Source: Streptomyces sp. WAC 04229
GTDB taxonomy: Bacteria; Actinomycetota; Actinomycetes; Streptomycetales; Streptomycetaceae
Direction: 5' to 3'
Length of the DNA stretch: 64,000 nucleotides
Assembly (NCBI RefSeq): GCF_003947455.1
Contig: NZ_QHJH01000007.1
Coordinates: 1 to 64,000, forward strand
Shown here in pieces: positions 1 through 8,378 of the stretch. Position numbers and translations under genes: made by a program. Within the stretch, counting starts at the first letter, position 1, and each line of letters starts with the position of its first letter. The notes under the pieces are model-generated. The model was given only the letters and a program-made list of their open reading frames with translations. It searched no databases and was not told the origin of the DNA.

Positions 1-1
1 G

Positions 2-916
2 AGCGGCACGGGTACGGCCCCGTCGGCCGAGTCCGCCTGGGCCACCGAGGGCACCGGCACCGGCCGGGACGCGGTGTCACCCGCCGCCGAGGACGACGCG
101 GACGTGCCCGCCCCCGGGGACCGCGCGGGAGCCGCCGACGCCCCCTCGGCCCCCCTCGCTCTGGACGCCGACCCCGACGGCGGCTCCGGCTGGCGGCTCA
201 CCGGCGAGAAGTGCTGGATCTCCAACGCGCCCGAGGCCGACTTCTACACCGTGTTCGCCCGCACCACACCCGGCGCCGGCGCCCGCGGAGTGACCGCCTT
301 CCTCGTGCCCGCCGACCGGCCCGGCCTCTGTGGCAGCCCGCTCGACATGCTCTCGCCGCACCCCATCGGCGCCCTCGCCCTCGACGCCGTGCCCGTCACC
401 GCGGACGACGTGCTCGGCGAGCCGGACCGTGGCTTCCGGGTCGCGATGGACACCCTCAACCTGTTCCGGCCCAGCGTCGGCGCCTTCGCCGTCGGCATGG
501 CGCAGGCCGCCCTCGACGCCACCGTCGCGCACACCACCTCCCGCGACGCCTTCGGCGGCAAGCTGCGCGACCTCCAGACCGTCGCCCACCAGGTCGCCGA
601 GATGTCCCTGCGCACCGAGGCCGCCCGCCTGATGGTCTACGCGGCGGCGACGGCGTACGACGAGGGCGCCCCGGACGTCCCGCGGCGCGCGGCGATGGCG
701 AAACTCCTCGCCACCGAGACCGCCCAGTACGTCGTCGACCGGGCCGTCCAACTGCACGGCGCCCGCGCCCTGCGCCGCGGCCACCTCCTCGAACACCTCT
801 ACCGCGAGGTGCGCGCGCCCCGCGTCTACGAGGGCGCGAGCGAGGTGCAGCGCGGCATCATCGCCAAGGAGCTGTACCGCACGCACGACACGAAGACCGA
901 GGAGGCCGGTGCATGA
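2..916 (+). CDS. Acyl-CoA dehydrogenase, C-terminal part (5' end outside window)
   Basis: The reading frame is already open at base 2, so the true start lies upstream of the window. The visible part covers the middle beta-sheet region and the C-terminal four-helix bundle of an FAD-dependent acyl-CoA dehydrogenase. It has a W-L-T-G-x-K-x-W-I-S-N stretch near the start of the middle domain, a Q-x-x-x-H-Q helix typical of the C-terminal domain, and an R-V-Y-E-G-A-S-E-V-Q-R segment where short-chain members carry the catalytic base and an FAD contact. The enzyme would introduce an alpha-beta double bond into an acyl-CoA thioester. Its stop codon overlaps the start of the following RidA gene by 4 bp (ATGA), so the two are translationally coupled. 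The chain-length specificity cannot be told from this sequence. Confidence 0.9.
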   Translation, partial: SGTGTAPSAESAWATEGTGTGRDAVSPAAEDDADVPAPGDRAGAADAPSAPLALDADPDGGSGWRLTGEKCWISNAPEADFYTVFARTTPGAGARGVTAFLVPADRPGLCGSPLDMLSPHPIGALALDAVPVTADDVLGEPDRGFRVAMDTLNLFRPSVGAFAVGMAQAALDATVAHTTSRDAFGGKLRDLQTVAHQVAEMSLRTEAARLMVYAAATAYDEGAPDVPRRAAMAKLLATETAQYVVDRAVQLHGARALRRGHLLEHLYREVRAPRVYEGASEVQRGIIAKELYRTHDTKTEEAGA

Positions 917-1311
917 CCGCCGAACGGGTGAACCCGCCCGAACTCTCCCCGCCCACCGGCTTCTCGCACGCCGTCGTCGCCACCGGCACCCGCGTCGTGT
1001 TCCTGGCCGGCCAGACCGCCCTGGACACCGACGGCAAGGTCACCGGCGACACCCTCCCCGCCCAGTTCGCACAGGCCCTCACCAACCTCCTGACCGCCCT
1101 GCGAGCCGCCGGCGGCACCCCCGCCGACCTCGCCCGCGTCACCGTCTACGCCACGGACGTCGCCGCCTACCGCACCCACGCCGCCGACCTCGGCCGCACC
1201 TGGCGCCGACTGGCCGGCCGCGACTACCCGGCGATGGCGGTCGTGGAGGTCGTACGCCTCTGGGACGAACGGGCGATGGTGGAACTCGACGGCTTCGCGG
1301 TACTGCCGTAG
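913..1311 (+). CDS. RidA/YjgF family enamine/imine deaminase-like protein
   Basis: A 132-residue protein of the RidA (YjgF/YER057c/UK114) family. Known members hydrolyse reactive enamine/imine intermediates released by PLP enzymes, or act in catabolic pathways. The sequence shows the family's V-F-L-A-G-Q-T-A start strand, a Q-x-x-x-x-L-x-N-L-L helix, and a V-x-V-Y-A-T-D-V strand. The last segment, A-M-A-V-V-E-V-V-R-L, replaces the R-x-x-V-E segment usual in canonical RidA, so deaminase activity is uncertain. The start at 913 overlaps the acyl-CoA dehydrogenase stop, which suggests a shared degradation pathway rather than general housekeeping RidA. Confidence 0.85.
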   Translation: MTAERVNPPELSPPTGFSHAVVATGTRVVFLAGQTALDTDGKVTGDTLPAQFAQALTNLLTALRAAGGTPADLARVTVYATDVAAYRTHAADLGRTWRRLAGRDYPAMAVVEVVRLWDERAMVELDGFAVLP

Positions 1312-1353
1312 CGCCCACTGCCGCTAAGCGCCCGCCCGCCCTAGAGTTCCGGC

Positions 1354-2181
1354 ATGCCGGACATCGAACTGAGCGCGGGGACCATCGAGTACGAGGACAC
1401 CGGCGGGGACGGCCCGGTCGTCGTGCTCCTCCACGGTCTCGTCCACGACGCGACCGTCTGGCGCGGGGTCCTCGCCGACCTGCGCGCCGACCACCGGGTG
1501 ATCGCGCCGACCCTGCCCTACGGCTCCCACCGCCGGCCGCTGACCCGGCCGCCCACGCCGGACCTCGTCAACGAACTGATCGCGGAGTTCATCGGCCGCC
1601 TCGACCTGACCGACGTGACCCTGGTCGAGAACGACTGCGGACGCGCCCAGACGGTGGCGGCCCGGCATCCGGAGCGGCTGGCACGGCTGGTGCTCGTCGC
1701 GTGCGAGGCGTTCGACAACTACCCGCCGGGACTGCCGGGAAAGCTGATCGGCGTCGCCTGCCGCCTGCCCGGCGGCGTGCCCCTGCTGGTCCGCACCCTG
1801 GGCCTGAAGCCGCTGCGCCGCCTCCCCGTCGGGATCGGCGCCCTCACCAAGCGGCCCGTGCCGGACGCGGTCGTCGACGGCTGGCTGCGCCCCCTGCGTA
1901 CCGATCCGGCGATCCGCCGCGACTTCCGGCACTACAACACCCATGTCCGCGGTGACGAACTGCTGGAGGCCGCCCAGGGATTGCGGAGGTTCGATCGGCC
2001 CGCGCTCGTCGTCTGGGCGACCGAGGACCTGATGATGCCCCGCGCCCACGGCCGACGCCTGGCCGAACTGCTCCCGCAGGGCCGGTTGGTGGAGGTCGAG
2101 GACGCCCGGACGCTGATCCCCGAGGACCAGCCGGAGCTGCTCGCCTCCCTGCTGCGGGAGTTCATCGCCGAGAAGCGCTGA
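1354..2181 (+). CDS. Alpha/beta-fold hydrolase
   Basis: A 275-residue alpha/beta hydrolase. After a V-V-V-L-L-H-G oxyanion-hole strand (residues 22-28), the nucleophile elbow reads V-E-N-D-C-G, putting Asp at about residue 94. An Asp nucleophile points to the haloalkane dehalogenase/epoxide hydrolase branch rather than esterases. A cap region covers roughly residues 130-195. The usual C-terminal catalytic His is not obvious: the place where it would sit reads T-L-I-P-E-D-Q-P. The enzyme may therefore be altered or inactive, or use another His. It begins 42 bp after the RidA gene, and nothing in its neighbours identifies a substrate. Confidence 0.8.
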   Translation: MPDIELSAGTIEYEDTGGDGPVVVLLHGLVHDATVWRGVLADLRADHRVIAPTLPYGSHRRPLTRPPTPDLVNELIAEFIGRLDLTDVTLVENDCGRAQTVAARHPERLARLVLVACEAFDNYPPGLPGKLIGVACRLPGGVPLLVRTLGLKPLRRLPVGIGALTKRPVPDAVVDGWLRPLRTDPAIRRDFRHYNTHVRGDELLEAAQGLRRFDRPALVVWATEDLMMPRAHGRRLAELLPQGRLVEVEDARTLIPEDQPELLASLLREFIAEKR

Positions 2182-2233
2182 GCCGCGAGACCTGAGCCGA
2201 CGAACGCCGAGCGGCGCCCGGCGGAGGACGCGC

Positions 2234-2458
2234 TCAGGCCGCCATCGCCAGGGGCCCGGCGGGCATCCGGCGCGGCGCGACCACCCGGCCGTCGGGCCGC
2301 AGCTCACCGGTGTCGTCGAAGACGATCGTGCCGTCGCACAGCAGGTTCCACCCCTGCTCCGGGTGGGCGGCGACGATGTGCGCGACCACGGAGCCGGCCG
2401 CGGGGGAGCCGGCCGCGGGGGAGTCGGCCGCGGGGCAGGAAGACCGGTGGGTACACAT
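2234..2458 (-). CDS. DUF5999 family small protein
   Basis: A 74-residue protein matching the Streptomyces DUF5999 family: it begins M-C-T-H, has an A-D-S-P-A-A-G low-complexity stretch, then H-P-E-Q-G-W-N-L-L-C-D-G and a D-T-G-E-L-x-P-D-G-R segment. The start at 2458 is preceded by GGAGG at a spacing of about 6 nt, while the frame's upstream extension has no such site. The three tandem repeats of A-A-G-S/D come from a GC-rich direct repeat near 2395-2440. The function of the family is unknown; the gene stands alone, convergent with the alpha/beta hydrolase. Confidence 0.75.
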   Translation of the reverse strand: MCTHRSSCPAADSPAAGSPAAGSVVAHIVAAHPEQGWNLLCDGTIVFDDTGELRPDGRVVAPRRMPAGPLAMAA

Positions 2459-2562
2459 GGCGCACCTCCACGTCGGGAGACCGTCCCGTCGTCGGGACCG
2501 TCGCATGAACAGACCGTGCGCCCGCCGGGAACTCGTCGCCAAGCCCCGGGCGGCAAGCGTGA

Positions 2563-3150
<588 letters not shown>

Positions 3151-3156
3151 GCGGAC

Positions 3157-3238
3157 GGCGCCCAATTCCTCCAGCACTTCCCGGAGAAGAGAATTACCCA
3201 TTCGATCTCCGGGAAGTGGCGGGAAGGAATTGGGCGCC
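3157..3238. terminator. Long bidirectional hairpin between convergent genes
   Basis: Two nested perfect arms make a stem of about 27 bp: 3157-3170 pairs with 3225-3238 (14 bp, GGCGCCCAATTCCT), and 3175-3187 pairs with 3206-3218 (13 bp). The small internal loops and the 18-nt apical loop are the only interruptions. It lies between a plus-strand gene ending at 3150 and a minus-strand gene ending at 3281, with a short T tract just after it on the plus strand. It should terminate both. Confidence 0.85.
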
Positions 3239-3280
3239 TTTCGCAAGTGCCCTTGGGTCCCCGTGATCAGTCACACAGAG

Positions 3281-4150
3281 TCATACTCGCTTCTTGGGTC
3301 CCGTGCCCGGCCGGGGTGCGCGCTGGACGCTCTGCCGCTGCTGCGGAAGGGACACCGGGTCCTGGCCGGCCGTGTCCGCCGCCTCGTCGCCCGACGCGGC
3401 CGCCGCACGCTGCCGGTGGCGCGGCACCGCCCGCCGGGGTGGCCGGGTGAGCGTGATCTGCCGGACGATCTGCTGGAAGCAGACCAGCGAGGCGAGACCC
3501 GGCAGGGCGGCGGCGGCCCCGTCGTTGACCGTGCGCGGCGCCTCCGCGATGCACAGCAGCATCGCGATGGCCGAGAACAGCAGGACGACGGCCCAGGAGT
3601 GGACCGCGCGGCGCTGGTGCAGGGCCGACCGCAGCACCGCCAGCGACGCCACCAGCCAGGGCCCGTAGACCAGCAGCGGCCACCAGGACACGACACTGCC
3701 GCGCGTACGCGTGACGGCGGCCAGCCGCAGCGGCTCGTAGGCCACCATGCCGCCGAACAGGCTGACGGAGGCCGCGATGACCGCGGCCAGCGCCGCCACG
3801 AACAGGCTCGCGGCGCGCAGCCGGCTCACCTTCGGACGGCGGACGCGGCGGTGACTGGTGGGCGCGTCTCTCAACGGGGGCAGTTCCGCGGTGATTTCCT
3901 GCAGATTGCTCAGCGGCGTGCCCGGCACCGGCGGGATCGCCGAGGTGTCCATGCCGTACGGGACGGCGGGCTGCTGCTCCACCGCGTCCTGGAGCAGAAA
4001 CGCGAGTTCCTCGGCCGGGTCCCAGCCGGGTTCGGGCGGGACGAGGGCTTCCCCGAAGGCTTCCTGGGGCGCCCGGTGCCGCCCGGTGCCCCTGGTGCGG
4101 AACGAGCCTTCGCCGTAGGGCATGTGCGGGTAGATGTGTTCTTCGTGCAC
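3281..4150 (-). CDS. Four-helix integral membrane protein, DUF2637-like
   Basis: A 289-residue protein with a hydrophilic N-terminal region of about 110 residues rich in Pro and acidic residues, then four predicted membrane segments (roughly residues 112-135, 155-172, 187-203 and 215-232), and a basic, disordered C-terminal tail. The spacing of the helices and the S-L-F-G-G-M-V-A-Y turn after the first resemble DUF2637 proteins, which occur in actinobacterial chromosomes and conjugative plasmids; I hold this assignment loosely. The GTG at 4150 lacks a good ribosome-binding site, and ATG at 4123 is an alternative start. It lies 10 bp downstream of the small gene at 4161-4397 and probably shares its transcript. 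Confidence 0.7.
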   Translation of the reverse strand: MHEEHIYPHMPYGEGSFRTRGTGRHRAPQEAFGEALVPPEPGWDPAEELAFLLQDAVEQQPAVPYGMDTSAIPPVPGTPLSNLQEITAELPPLRDAPTSHRRVRRPKVSRLRAASLFVAALAAVIAASVSLFGGMVAYEPLRLAAVTRTRGSVVSWWPLLVYGPWLVASLAVLRSALHQRRAVHSWAVVLLFSAIAMLLCIAEAPRTVNDGAAAALPGLASLVCFQQIVRQITLTRPPRRAVPRHRQRAAAASGDEAADTAGQDPVSLPQQRQSVQRAPRPGTGPKKRV

Positions 4151-4160
4151 GACGCGCCGG

Positions 4161-4397
4161 TCACTCCGCCCGGGGGCACGTCAGGGAGGACTGCGCCCTG
4201 CCCCAGCGCTCGGCGAGGCCGGTCTCCAGTTCCGTCATGACGTCCAGGAAGCGTTGCAGGACCGGTTCGGTCACCCGGAGAGGAACGGGGTGCCCGCCTC
4301 TGGTCAGGGTTCCGTCACCAGGTGACGGAGAGTGATCATTGCCGGGCCTGTAGGTGTACGGGCCGAGCGCCGTCAATTCCCCTTGTTCCTCGGTCAT
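4161..4397 (-). CDS. Small hypothetical protein upstream of the membrane protein
   Basis: A 78-residue soluble protein that I do not recognise. It starts M-T-E-E-Q-G-E-L and contains L-R-V-T-E-P-V-L-Q-R-F-L-D-V-M-T-E-L-E, an amphipathic helix suited to dimerisation. Support comes from its position: it ends 10 bp before the membrane protein gene, on the same strand, and its helix-rich composition looks like real protein rather than GC-rich shadow. No ribosome-binding site is clear ahead of the ATG. Confidence 0.55.
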   Translation of the reverse strand: MTEEQGELTALGPYTYRPGNDHSPSPGDGTLTRGGHPVPLRVTEPVLQRFLDVMTELETGLAERWGRAQSSLTCPRAE

Positions 4398-4505
4398 ATC
4401 CGAAGTAACGTCTGCCTACTCCGTCGGATGCGCGGCAGTCGAGTGAACGATTTCTGCGATACTTACCCAATCCCGAATTCACACCGGCTCGGTCCCGATC
4501 GGGTG

Positions 4506-5105
4506 TCAGCGGTCGCGGCGGGTGAGGCCGTCGAGGAGCAGGTCGAGCAGCCGCTCGGCCCGCACGCGCTGTCGGGCGTCGCCGGCCACGAGGGTGACGC
4601 CGGCCAGGGCCATGAGGATGTCGGTCGAGGTCATGTCCGCCCGGATCACCCCCTGCGCGACCCCGGCGAGACGGAACTCCTCCACCGCGCCCGTCAGTTG
4701 CTCGCGGGTCAGTGAACTCAGCCGCTCGTCGTCGCGCAGGAGGGTCCCCAGCGTGTCGGCCATGCCGTGCTTGGTGTCGAGGTAGTCCAGCACCTCGGAC
4801 ATCCACGCCCGCAGGGCCCGGTCGGCGGGCAGTTCGCCGAGGAGGTCCGCGGCGCGTGCGGAGAGCCGTGCCGTCTCGTAACGGTAGGTGGCGTCGACGA
4901 GCTGCTCGCGGGTCGGGAAGCGGCGGTACAGCGTGCCGATGCCGACGCCCGCGTCCATGGCGATCTGCTTCAGGGTCGCGGCGGCGCCGTCGCGGGCGAA
5001 GGCCAGGGCCGCCGCGGCGAGCAGCCGGTCCTCGTTGGCCCGCGCGTCGGCCCGGACCGGCCGGCCCGCCCGTCCGCGTGCGCCCTCTTCCTCTCGGCCC
5101 GCCAC
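4506..5105 (-). CDS. TetR-family transcriptional repressor
   Basis: A 199-residue TetR regulator. The start is GTG at 5105, preceded by GGAGG; the frame continues upstream but would run through the operators. The N-terminal helix-turn-helix includes L-K-Q-I-A-M-D-A-G-V-G-I-G-T-L-Y-R-R-F-P, the classic TetR signature. The C-terminal ligand domain contains the long helices expected and ends in R-L-L-D-L-L-L-D-G-L. It is divergent from the aldo/keto reductase at 5254, and the shared intergenic region holds two copies of an imperfect palindrome, so it most likely represses both itself and the reductase. Confidence 0.9.
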   Translation of the reverse strand: MAGREEEGARGRAGRPVRADARANEDRLLAAAALAFARDGAAATLKQIAMDAGVGIGTLYRRFPTREQLVDATYRYETARLSARAADLLGELPADRALRAWMSEVLDYLDTKHGMADTLGTLLRDDERLSSLTREQLTGAVEEFRLAGVAQGVIRADMTSTDILMALAGVTLVAGDARQRVRAERLLDLLLDGLTRRDR

Positions 5106-5130
5106 TTGTGACCTCCGCTTCCCGCTTGCC

Positions 5131-5185
5131 AACCGGAGTCGGCTCCGCTTACCTTCGCCGCAAGTAAGCGGAGTCGGCTCCGCTT
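5131..5185. promoter_or_regulatory. Two TetR-type operators between divergent genes
   Basis: Two copies of a 20-bp palindrome with centres 35 bp apart. The site at 5166-5185 is perfect in its arms (AAGCGGAG-TCGG-CTCCGCTT); the site at 5131-5150 has one mismatch in the left arm (AACCGGAG). They fill the space between the TetR start (5105) and the aldo/keto reductase start (5254). That TetR binds here is inferred from position and symmetry. Confidence 0.75.
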
Positions 5186-5253
5186 GGTGGAAAGGTAGCA
5201 GGCTCCCGCCTGCCGCACCACGCCACGGCGACCACGAAGGGACGGCCGCGATC

Positions 5254-6303
5254 ATGCGCTACCGCACGCTGGGCAGTACGGGGGTCCAGGTCAGCTCGCT
5301 GTGCCTGGGCGCCATGATGTTCGGGAAGTGGGGCAACCCCGACCACGACGACTCGGCCCGCGTCATCCGTCACGCGCTCGACGCGGGCGTCAACATCATC
5401 GACACCGCCGACGTGTACTCGGACGGCGAGTCCGAGCGGGTCGTCGGCAAGGCGATCGCCGGACGGCGCGACGACGTCGTCCTCGCCACCAAGGTGTCCA
5501 GCCCCATGGGGCCCGGCCGCAACGAGCGCGGTGCCTCGCGCCGCTGGATCGTCCGGGCCTGCGAGGCGAGCCTGCGCCGTCTGGGCACCGACCACATCGA
5601 CCTCTACCAGGTGCACCGGCCCGACCCCGCCACCGACCTGGACGAGACCCTGGGCGCGCTCACCGACCTGGTCCGCGCCGGGAAGATCCGGTACGCGGGA
5701 TCTTCCACCTTCACCCCGTCCGCGATCGTGCGGGCGCAGTGGACCGCCGAGCGTCGGCAGCGCGAGCGCTTCGTCTGCGAACAGCCGCCCTACTCCCTGC
5801 TGGTCCGGGGGATCGAGGCCGACGTGCTCCCCACCTGTGAGACGTACGGCATGGGAGTGCTCGCCTGGAGTCCGCTGGCCGAGGGCTGGCTGTCCGGCCG
5901 CTGGCACCGCGACGCCTCCGGCCCGTCCAGCCACCGCACCCGGACCATGCCCTTCCGTGCCACGCTCTCCCACTACGACCTGGACGTGCCCGGCAACCGG
6001 GCGAAGCTGGACGCGGCCACCGAACTCGCCGCCGTCGCCGAGGAGGCGGGCCTGACGCTGATCCAGCTCGCGCTGGCCTTCGTCACCACGCATCCGGCGG
6101 TCTCCGCGGCGATCATCGGTCCGCGCACCGCCGAGCACCTGCGCGACCAGCTCGGCGCGGCGGACATCGTCCTGGAGTCCGACCTCCTGGACCGCGTCGA
6201 CCGCGTCGTGGCTCCGGGGACCGACCTCAACCCGGACGACGCCGGGTACGCCGCGGACGTCCTCGCCGACCCGGGCCGCCGCCGCGGCGCCGGCGCACGG
6301 TGA
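5254..6303 (+). CDS. Aldo/keto reductase
   Basis: A 349-residue NADPH-dependent aldo/keto reductase with the (beta/alpha)8 fold. The start M-R-Y-R-T-L-G-S-T-G is typical. The catalytic tetrad is present: Asp50, Tyr55 in D-T-A-D-V-Y, Lys80 in L-A-T-K, and His121 in Y-Q-V-H-R. The nucleotide-binding segment near the C-terminus (A-I-I-G-P-R-T-A-E-H-L) matches the YajO/KDG-type AKR group. It probably reduces aldehydes or ketones to alcohols in the cytoplasm. It is divergent from and probably controlled by the adjacent TetR repressor, which suggests induction by a small carbonyl compound. Confidence 0.92.
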   Translation: MRYRTLGSTGVQVSSLCLGAMMFGKWGNPDHDDSARVIRHALDAGVNIIDTADVYSDGESERVVGKAIAGRRDDVVLATKVSSPMGPGRNERGASRRWIVRACEASLRRLGTDHIDLYQVHRPDPATDLDETLGALTDLVRAGKIRYAGSSTFTPSAIVRAQWTAERRQRERFVCEQPPYSLLVRGIEADVLPTCETYGMGVLAWSPLAEGWLSGRWHRDASGPSSHRTRTMPFRATLSHYDLDVPGNRAKLDAATELAAVAEEAGLTLIQLALAFVTTHPAVSAAIIGPRTAEHLRDQLGAADIVLESDLLDRVDRVVAPGTDLNPDDAGYAADVLADPGRRRGAGAR

Positions 6304-7130
6304 GCCGGGGTGCCGGTGGGGCACGCACTCGGCTCCTGCTGGGTCGGGGTCCGCATCGCCACGGCACTCCGGCGCGAAGCGTCCCCTGCGGCCGTGGCGG
6401 GACACGGCGCCGGAATGCCGGGCAGCGGTGACCACACCGGTCGAGGTCCGGGCCCTGAACGGCCCGTCCGCCGCCACTCCCCGGGGCCGGGACTGGGACC
6501 GGGGCCGGGACCCGGACCGGCTCTCGCTCTCGCCGAGTGCGGTGTCCGGGGCGAGGAGGAAACGATGCTGCACGACCTGCTCACAGACCTCGGTCCGCGG
6601 TCACGCTGAGCCGCGTCCCGAGGCGGGTGCGGAGTTCCACGAGTCTCGACCGACTCCCTCGTCCTGCACGTCCTCGTGCACCACCACGCCTGGTGCCGGG
6701 ACACGGGCCGTCCCGCCGACCCCGGAGAGTGACTCTTCCGTTCCGTCGAGTGAGGCGCGCGCCTCCGCAGGGTGACGAGGGGGGTCCGCCGGGTGACCGG
6801 CTCTGTGAGGGCGCGCACAGGGCCCACGTCACACTGGGCCGGGGTTAGTAGACGCCCCGACGGCCGCTCGCCCGCGTGCTCGCAAGCCGTCCGGGCGGTC
6901 ACGCGGCCCGTCTGCGAAGTGGCGTAGTAGGTCACACACTTGTCGCGGCGGCGGAACGTTCCGCAGTGTGTTCGGCGTACCGGGGAGCCGAGCGCCGGGA
7001 CCGGACGGGAAGAGCCCGTCCGTGATCCAGACACCGGCCCTGATGACGCGAAGCCGCGTCCAACGCGGACACCGCGTCGCCGACCCCCCGTCGGCCTCCC
7101 CATCACGTTCCCGAATGGAGAGGTACACCC
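6304..7130. other. 827-bp stretch without a recognisable gene
   Basis: No frame here shows a credible protein; the open frames are Arg/Pro/Ser-rich shadows. The right part must hold the promoter and leader of the secreted transglycosylase that starts at 7131 with the ribosome-binding site GGAGAGG. A perfect 14-bp palindrome, GCGGAACGTTCCGC, lies at 6951-6964, about 170 bp ahead of that start. I looked for a cyclic-di-AMP riboswitch, known upstream of some Streptomyces cell-wall hydrolases, and could not support one. Confidence 0.5.
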
Positions 7131-7649
7131 ATGCACGCCATCCTGCGCCGTCCCAACATCCGCAAGTCCGCCGTGGCCTCCCTCGCCGCCGCGGGCGCCG
7201 CCGCCGTCACCCTCACCCTCGCCCCGAGCCCGGCGCACGCCGCCGAGCCGGCCAAGGTCTCCTCCGCGCAGACCCAGGCCCAGACCGACAAGATCAAGGC
7301 CATCGTCAAGGCCGGCGAGAAGAAGCACGGCGACGACCTGGACGGCTGGATCCGCACCGCCCTGGACGTCATGGACGCGAAGAACATCCCGGGCTCCTAC
7401 GAGGGCCTGCACCGCAACATCATGCGCGAGTCGTCCGGCAACCCGCTCGCGCAGAACAACTGGGACGTCAACGCTCAGAACGGCATCCCCTCGAAGGGCC
7501 TGCTCCAGACGATCCAGCCCACCTTCGACGCCTACCACGTCAAGGGCACGAAGGACTCCATCACCGACCCGGTCGCCAACATCGTCGCCGCCTGCAACTA
7601 CGCGGCCGACAAGTACGGCTCCATGGACAACGTCGACTCCGCCTACTGA
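7131..7649 (+). CDS. Secreted lytic transglycosylase-like protein
   Basis: A 172-residue exported protein. Residues 1-38 form a signal peptide with Arg/Lys at the N-terminus, an Ala-rich core and an A-H-A-A cleavage site. After a Gln/Lys-rich linker, the C-terminal 110 residues form an SLT-like lysozyme fold: the catalytic Glu is expected in I-M-R-E-S-S-G-N-P (about residue 100), followed by G-L-L-Q-T-I-Q-P-T-F-D and N-I-V-A-A-C-N-Y-A. These segments match actinobacterial transglycosylases that cleave peptidoglycan outside the cell. A strong hairpin at 7728-7760 follows it, and it appears to be transcribed alone. Confidence 0.88.
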   Translation: MHAILRRPNIRKSAVASLAAAGAAAVTLTLAPSPAHAAEPAKVSSAQTQAQTDKIKAIVKAGEKKHGDDLDGWIRTALDVMDAKNIPGSYEGLHRNIMRESSGNPLAQNNWDVNAQNGIPSKGLLQTIQPTFDAYHVKGTKDSITDPVANIVAACNYAADKYGSMDNVDSAY

Positions 7650-7727
7650 CCGGCGGACCCACAGACCGCCTGAGCCCCCGGGACAACCGGTCCCACGCGG
7701 AGGCCGGCGGGGCCCAGGCAGCACGGC

Positions 7728-7760
7728 GGGGCCGGAGGGACGACACGTCCCTCCGGCCCC
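7728..7760 (+). terminator. Rho-independent-type hairpin after the transglycosylase
   Basis: A perfect 13-bp stem (GGGGCCGGAGGGA at 7728-7740 with its complement at 7748-7760) around a 7-nt loop. It lies 79 bp after the stop codon. It lacks a long T tract, as is usual in Streptomyces. Confidence 0.8.
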
Positions 7761-7794
7761 GCCTGCGTCATGGGTGGTCCGGTGAGCCCACGAA

Positions 7795-8205
7795 TCAGCC
7801 GCTGTCTCGAGACGCCCCCGCGGCATCCACAGCGGCAGCGACGAAGGAGGCGACCAGGCTGCGGCGGTCGTCCTGGGACCACGCGAGGACGATCTCACTG
7901 TTGGGGGCATCGATCACGGGCCGGTGGACAAGGCCGGGCCGCATGGGCTGGGCCGGCGAGCGCGGCAGGATCGCGACACGTCCTTCGACCATCAGGATTT
8001 CGTGGTCCAGGCCGGTCATGTCGCCGAACGGCACGTACAGCAGGGCGACATCGGCGCGGCCGTCGCGGACGTGGTCGGCGCGGTCGGTGGCTCCGCCGAA
8101 GAGGATGTCCACCTGCCGGGCGTCGGGCCGGCCGGCGTAAGCGGCCAGGATGCCGGACAGGAGGTTCGCGTCACCGCCGGGTTTAAGCACCAGGAGAAGA
8201 CGGTC
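7795..8205 (-). pseudogene. LysR substrate-binding domain remnant
   Basis: About 135 codons that match the effector domain of a LysR regulator: L-K-P-G-G-D-A-N-L-L, V-D-I-L-F-G-G, G-R-A-D-V-A-L-L-Y-V-P and V-E-G-R-V-A-I-L-P-R-S in the expected order. The helix-turn-helix half is missing, and the segment after L-P-R-S jumps to a later part of the domain, so there is also an internal deletion. The upstream end merges with the AbiEii fragment at about 8195-8215 in a different reading frame. It cannot encode a working regulator. Confidence 0.7.
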
Positions 8206-8378
8206 TTGCCAGCCATGGGCGCCGGGTTCTCGGTGGCGACGTCGAGGTCCTGGCTGGGGCGGTTGACGAGGTGGTGTGCTCGCACGGCGTACCCGCCGGT
8301 GAGGACCAGGGGATACGGCGAGCCGAGGGCGATCACATCCGCCAGGAGCCGAGCGTGCAGCTACGGCATGTCCGTCAC
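8205..8378 (-). pseudogene. AbiEii-type nucleotidyltransferase toxin, N-terminal remnant
   Basis: Reading from GTG at 8378 gives V-T-D-M-P, then TAG (8361-8363), then L-H-A-R-L-L-A-D-V-I-A and P-L-V-L-T-G-G-Y-A-V-R-A-H. This is the start of the nucleotidyltransferase fold (the T-G-G-Y-A-V-R motif), followed by S-Q-D-L-D-V-A-T. The stop is most simply a Gln codon (CAG) turned to TAG. The frame is then cut at about 8205, where LysR sequence begins. The GTG overlaps the stop of the upstream gene (GTGA), as in intact two-gene AbiE systems. The toxin is dead by both a nonsense change and truncation. Confidence 0.72.

Noticed and set aside
6830-7130. Possible cyclic-di-AMP (ydaO) riboswitch before the transglycosylase
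   Set aside because: I could not find the conserved core of that class; only a palindrome and GC-rich stems are visible.
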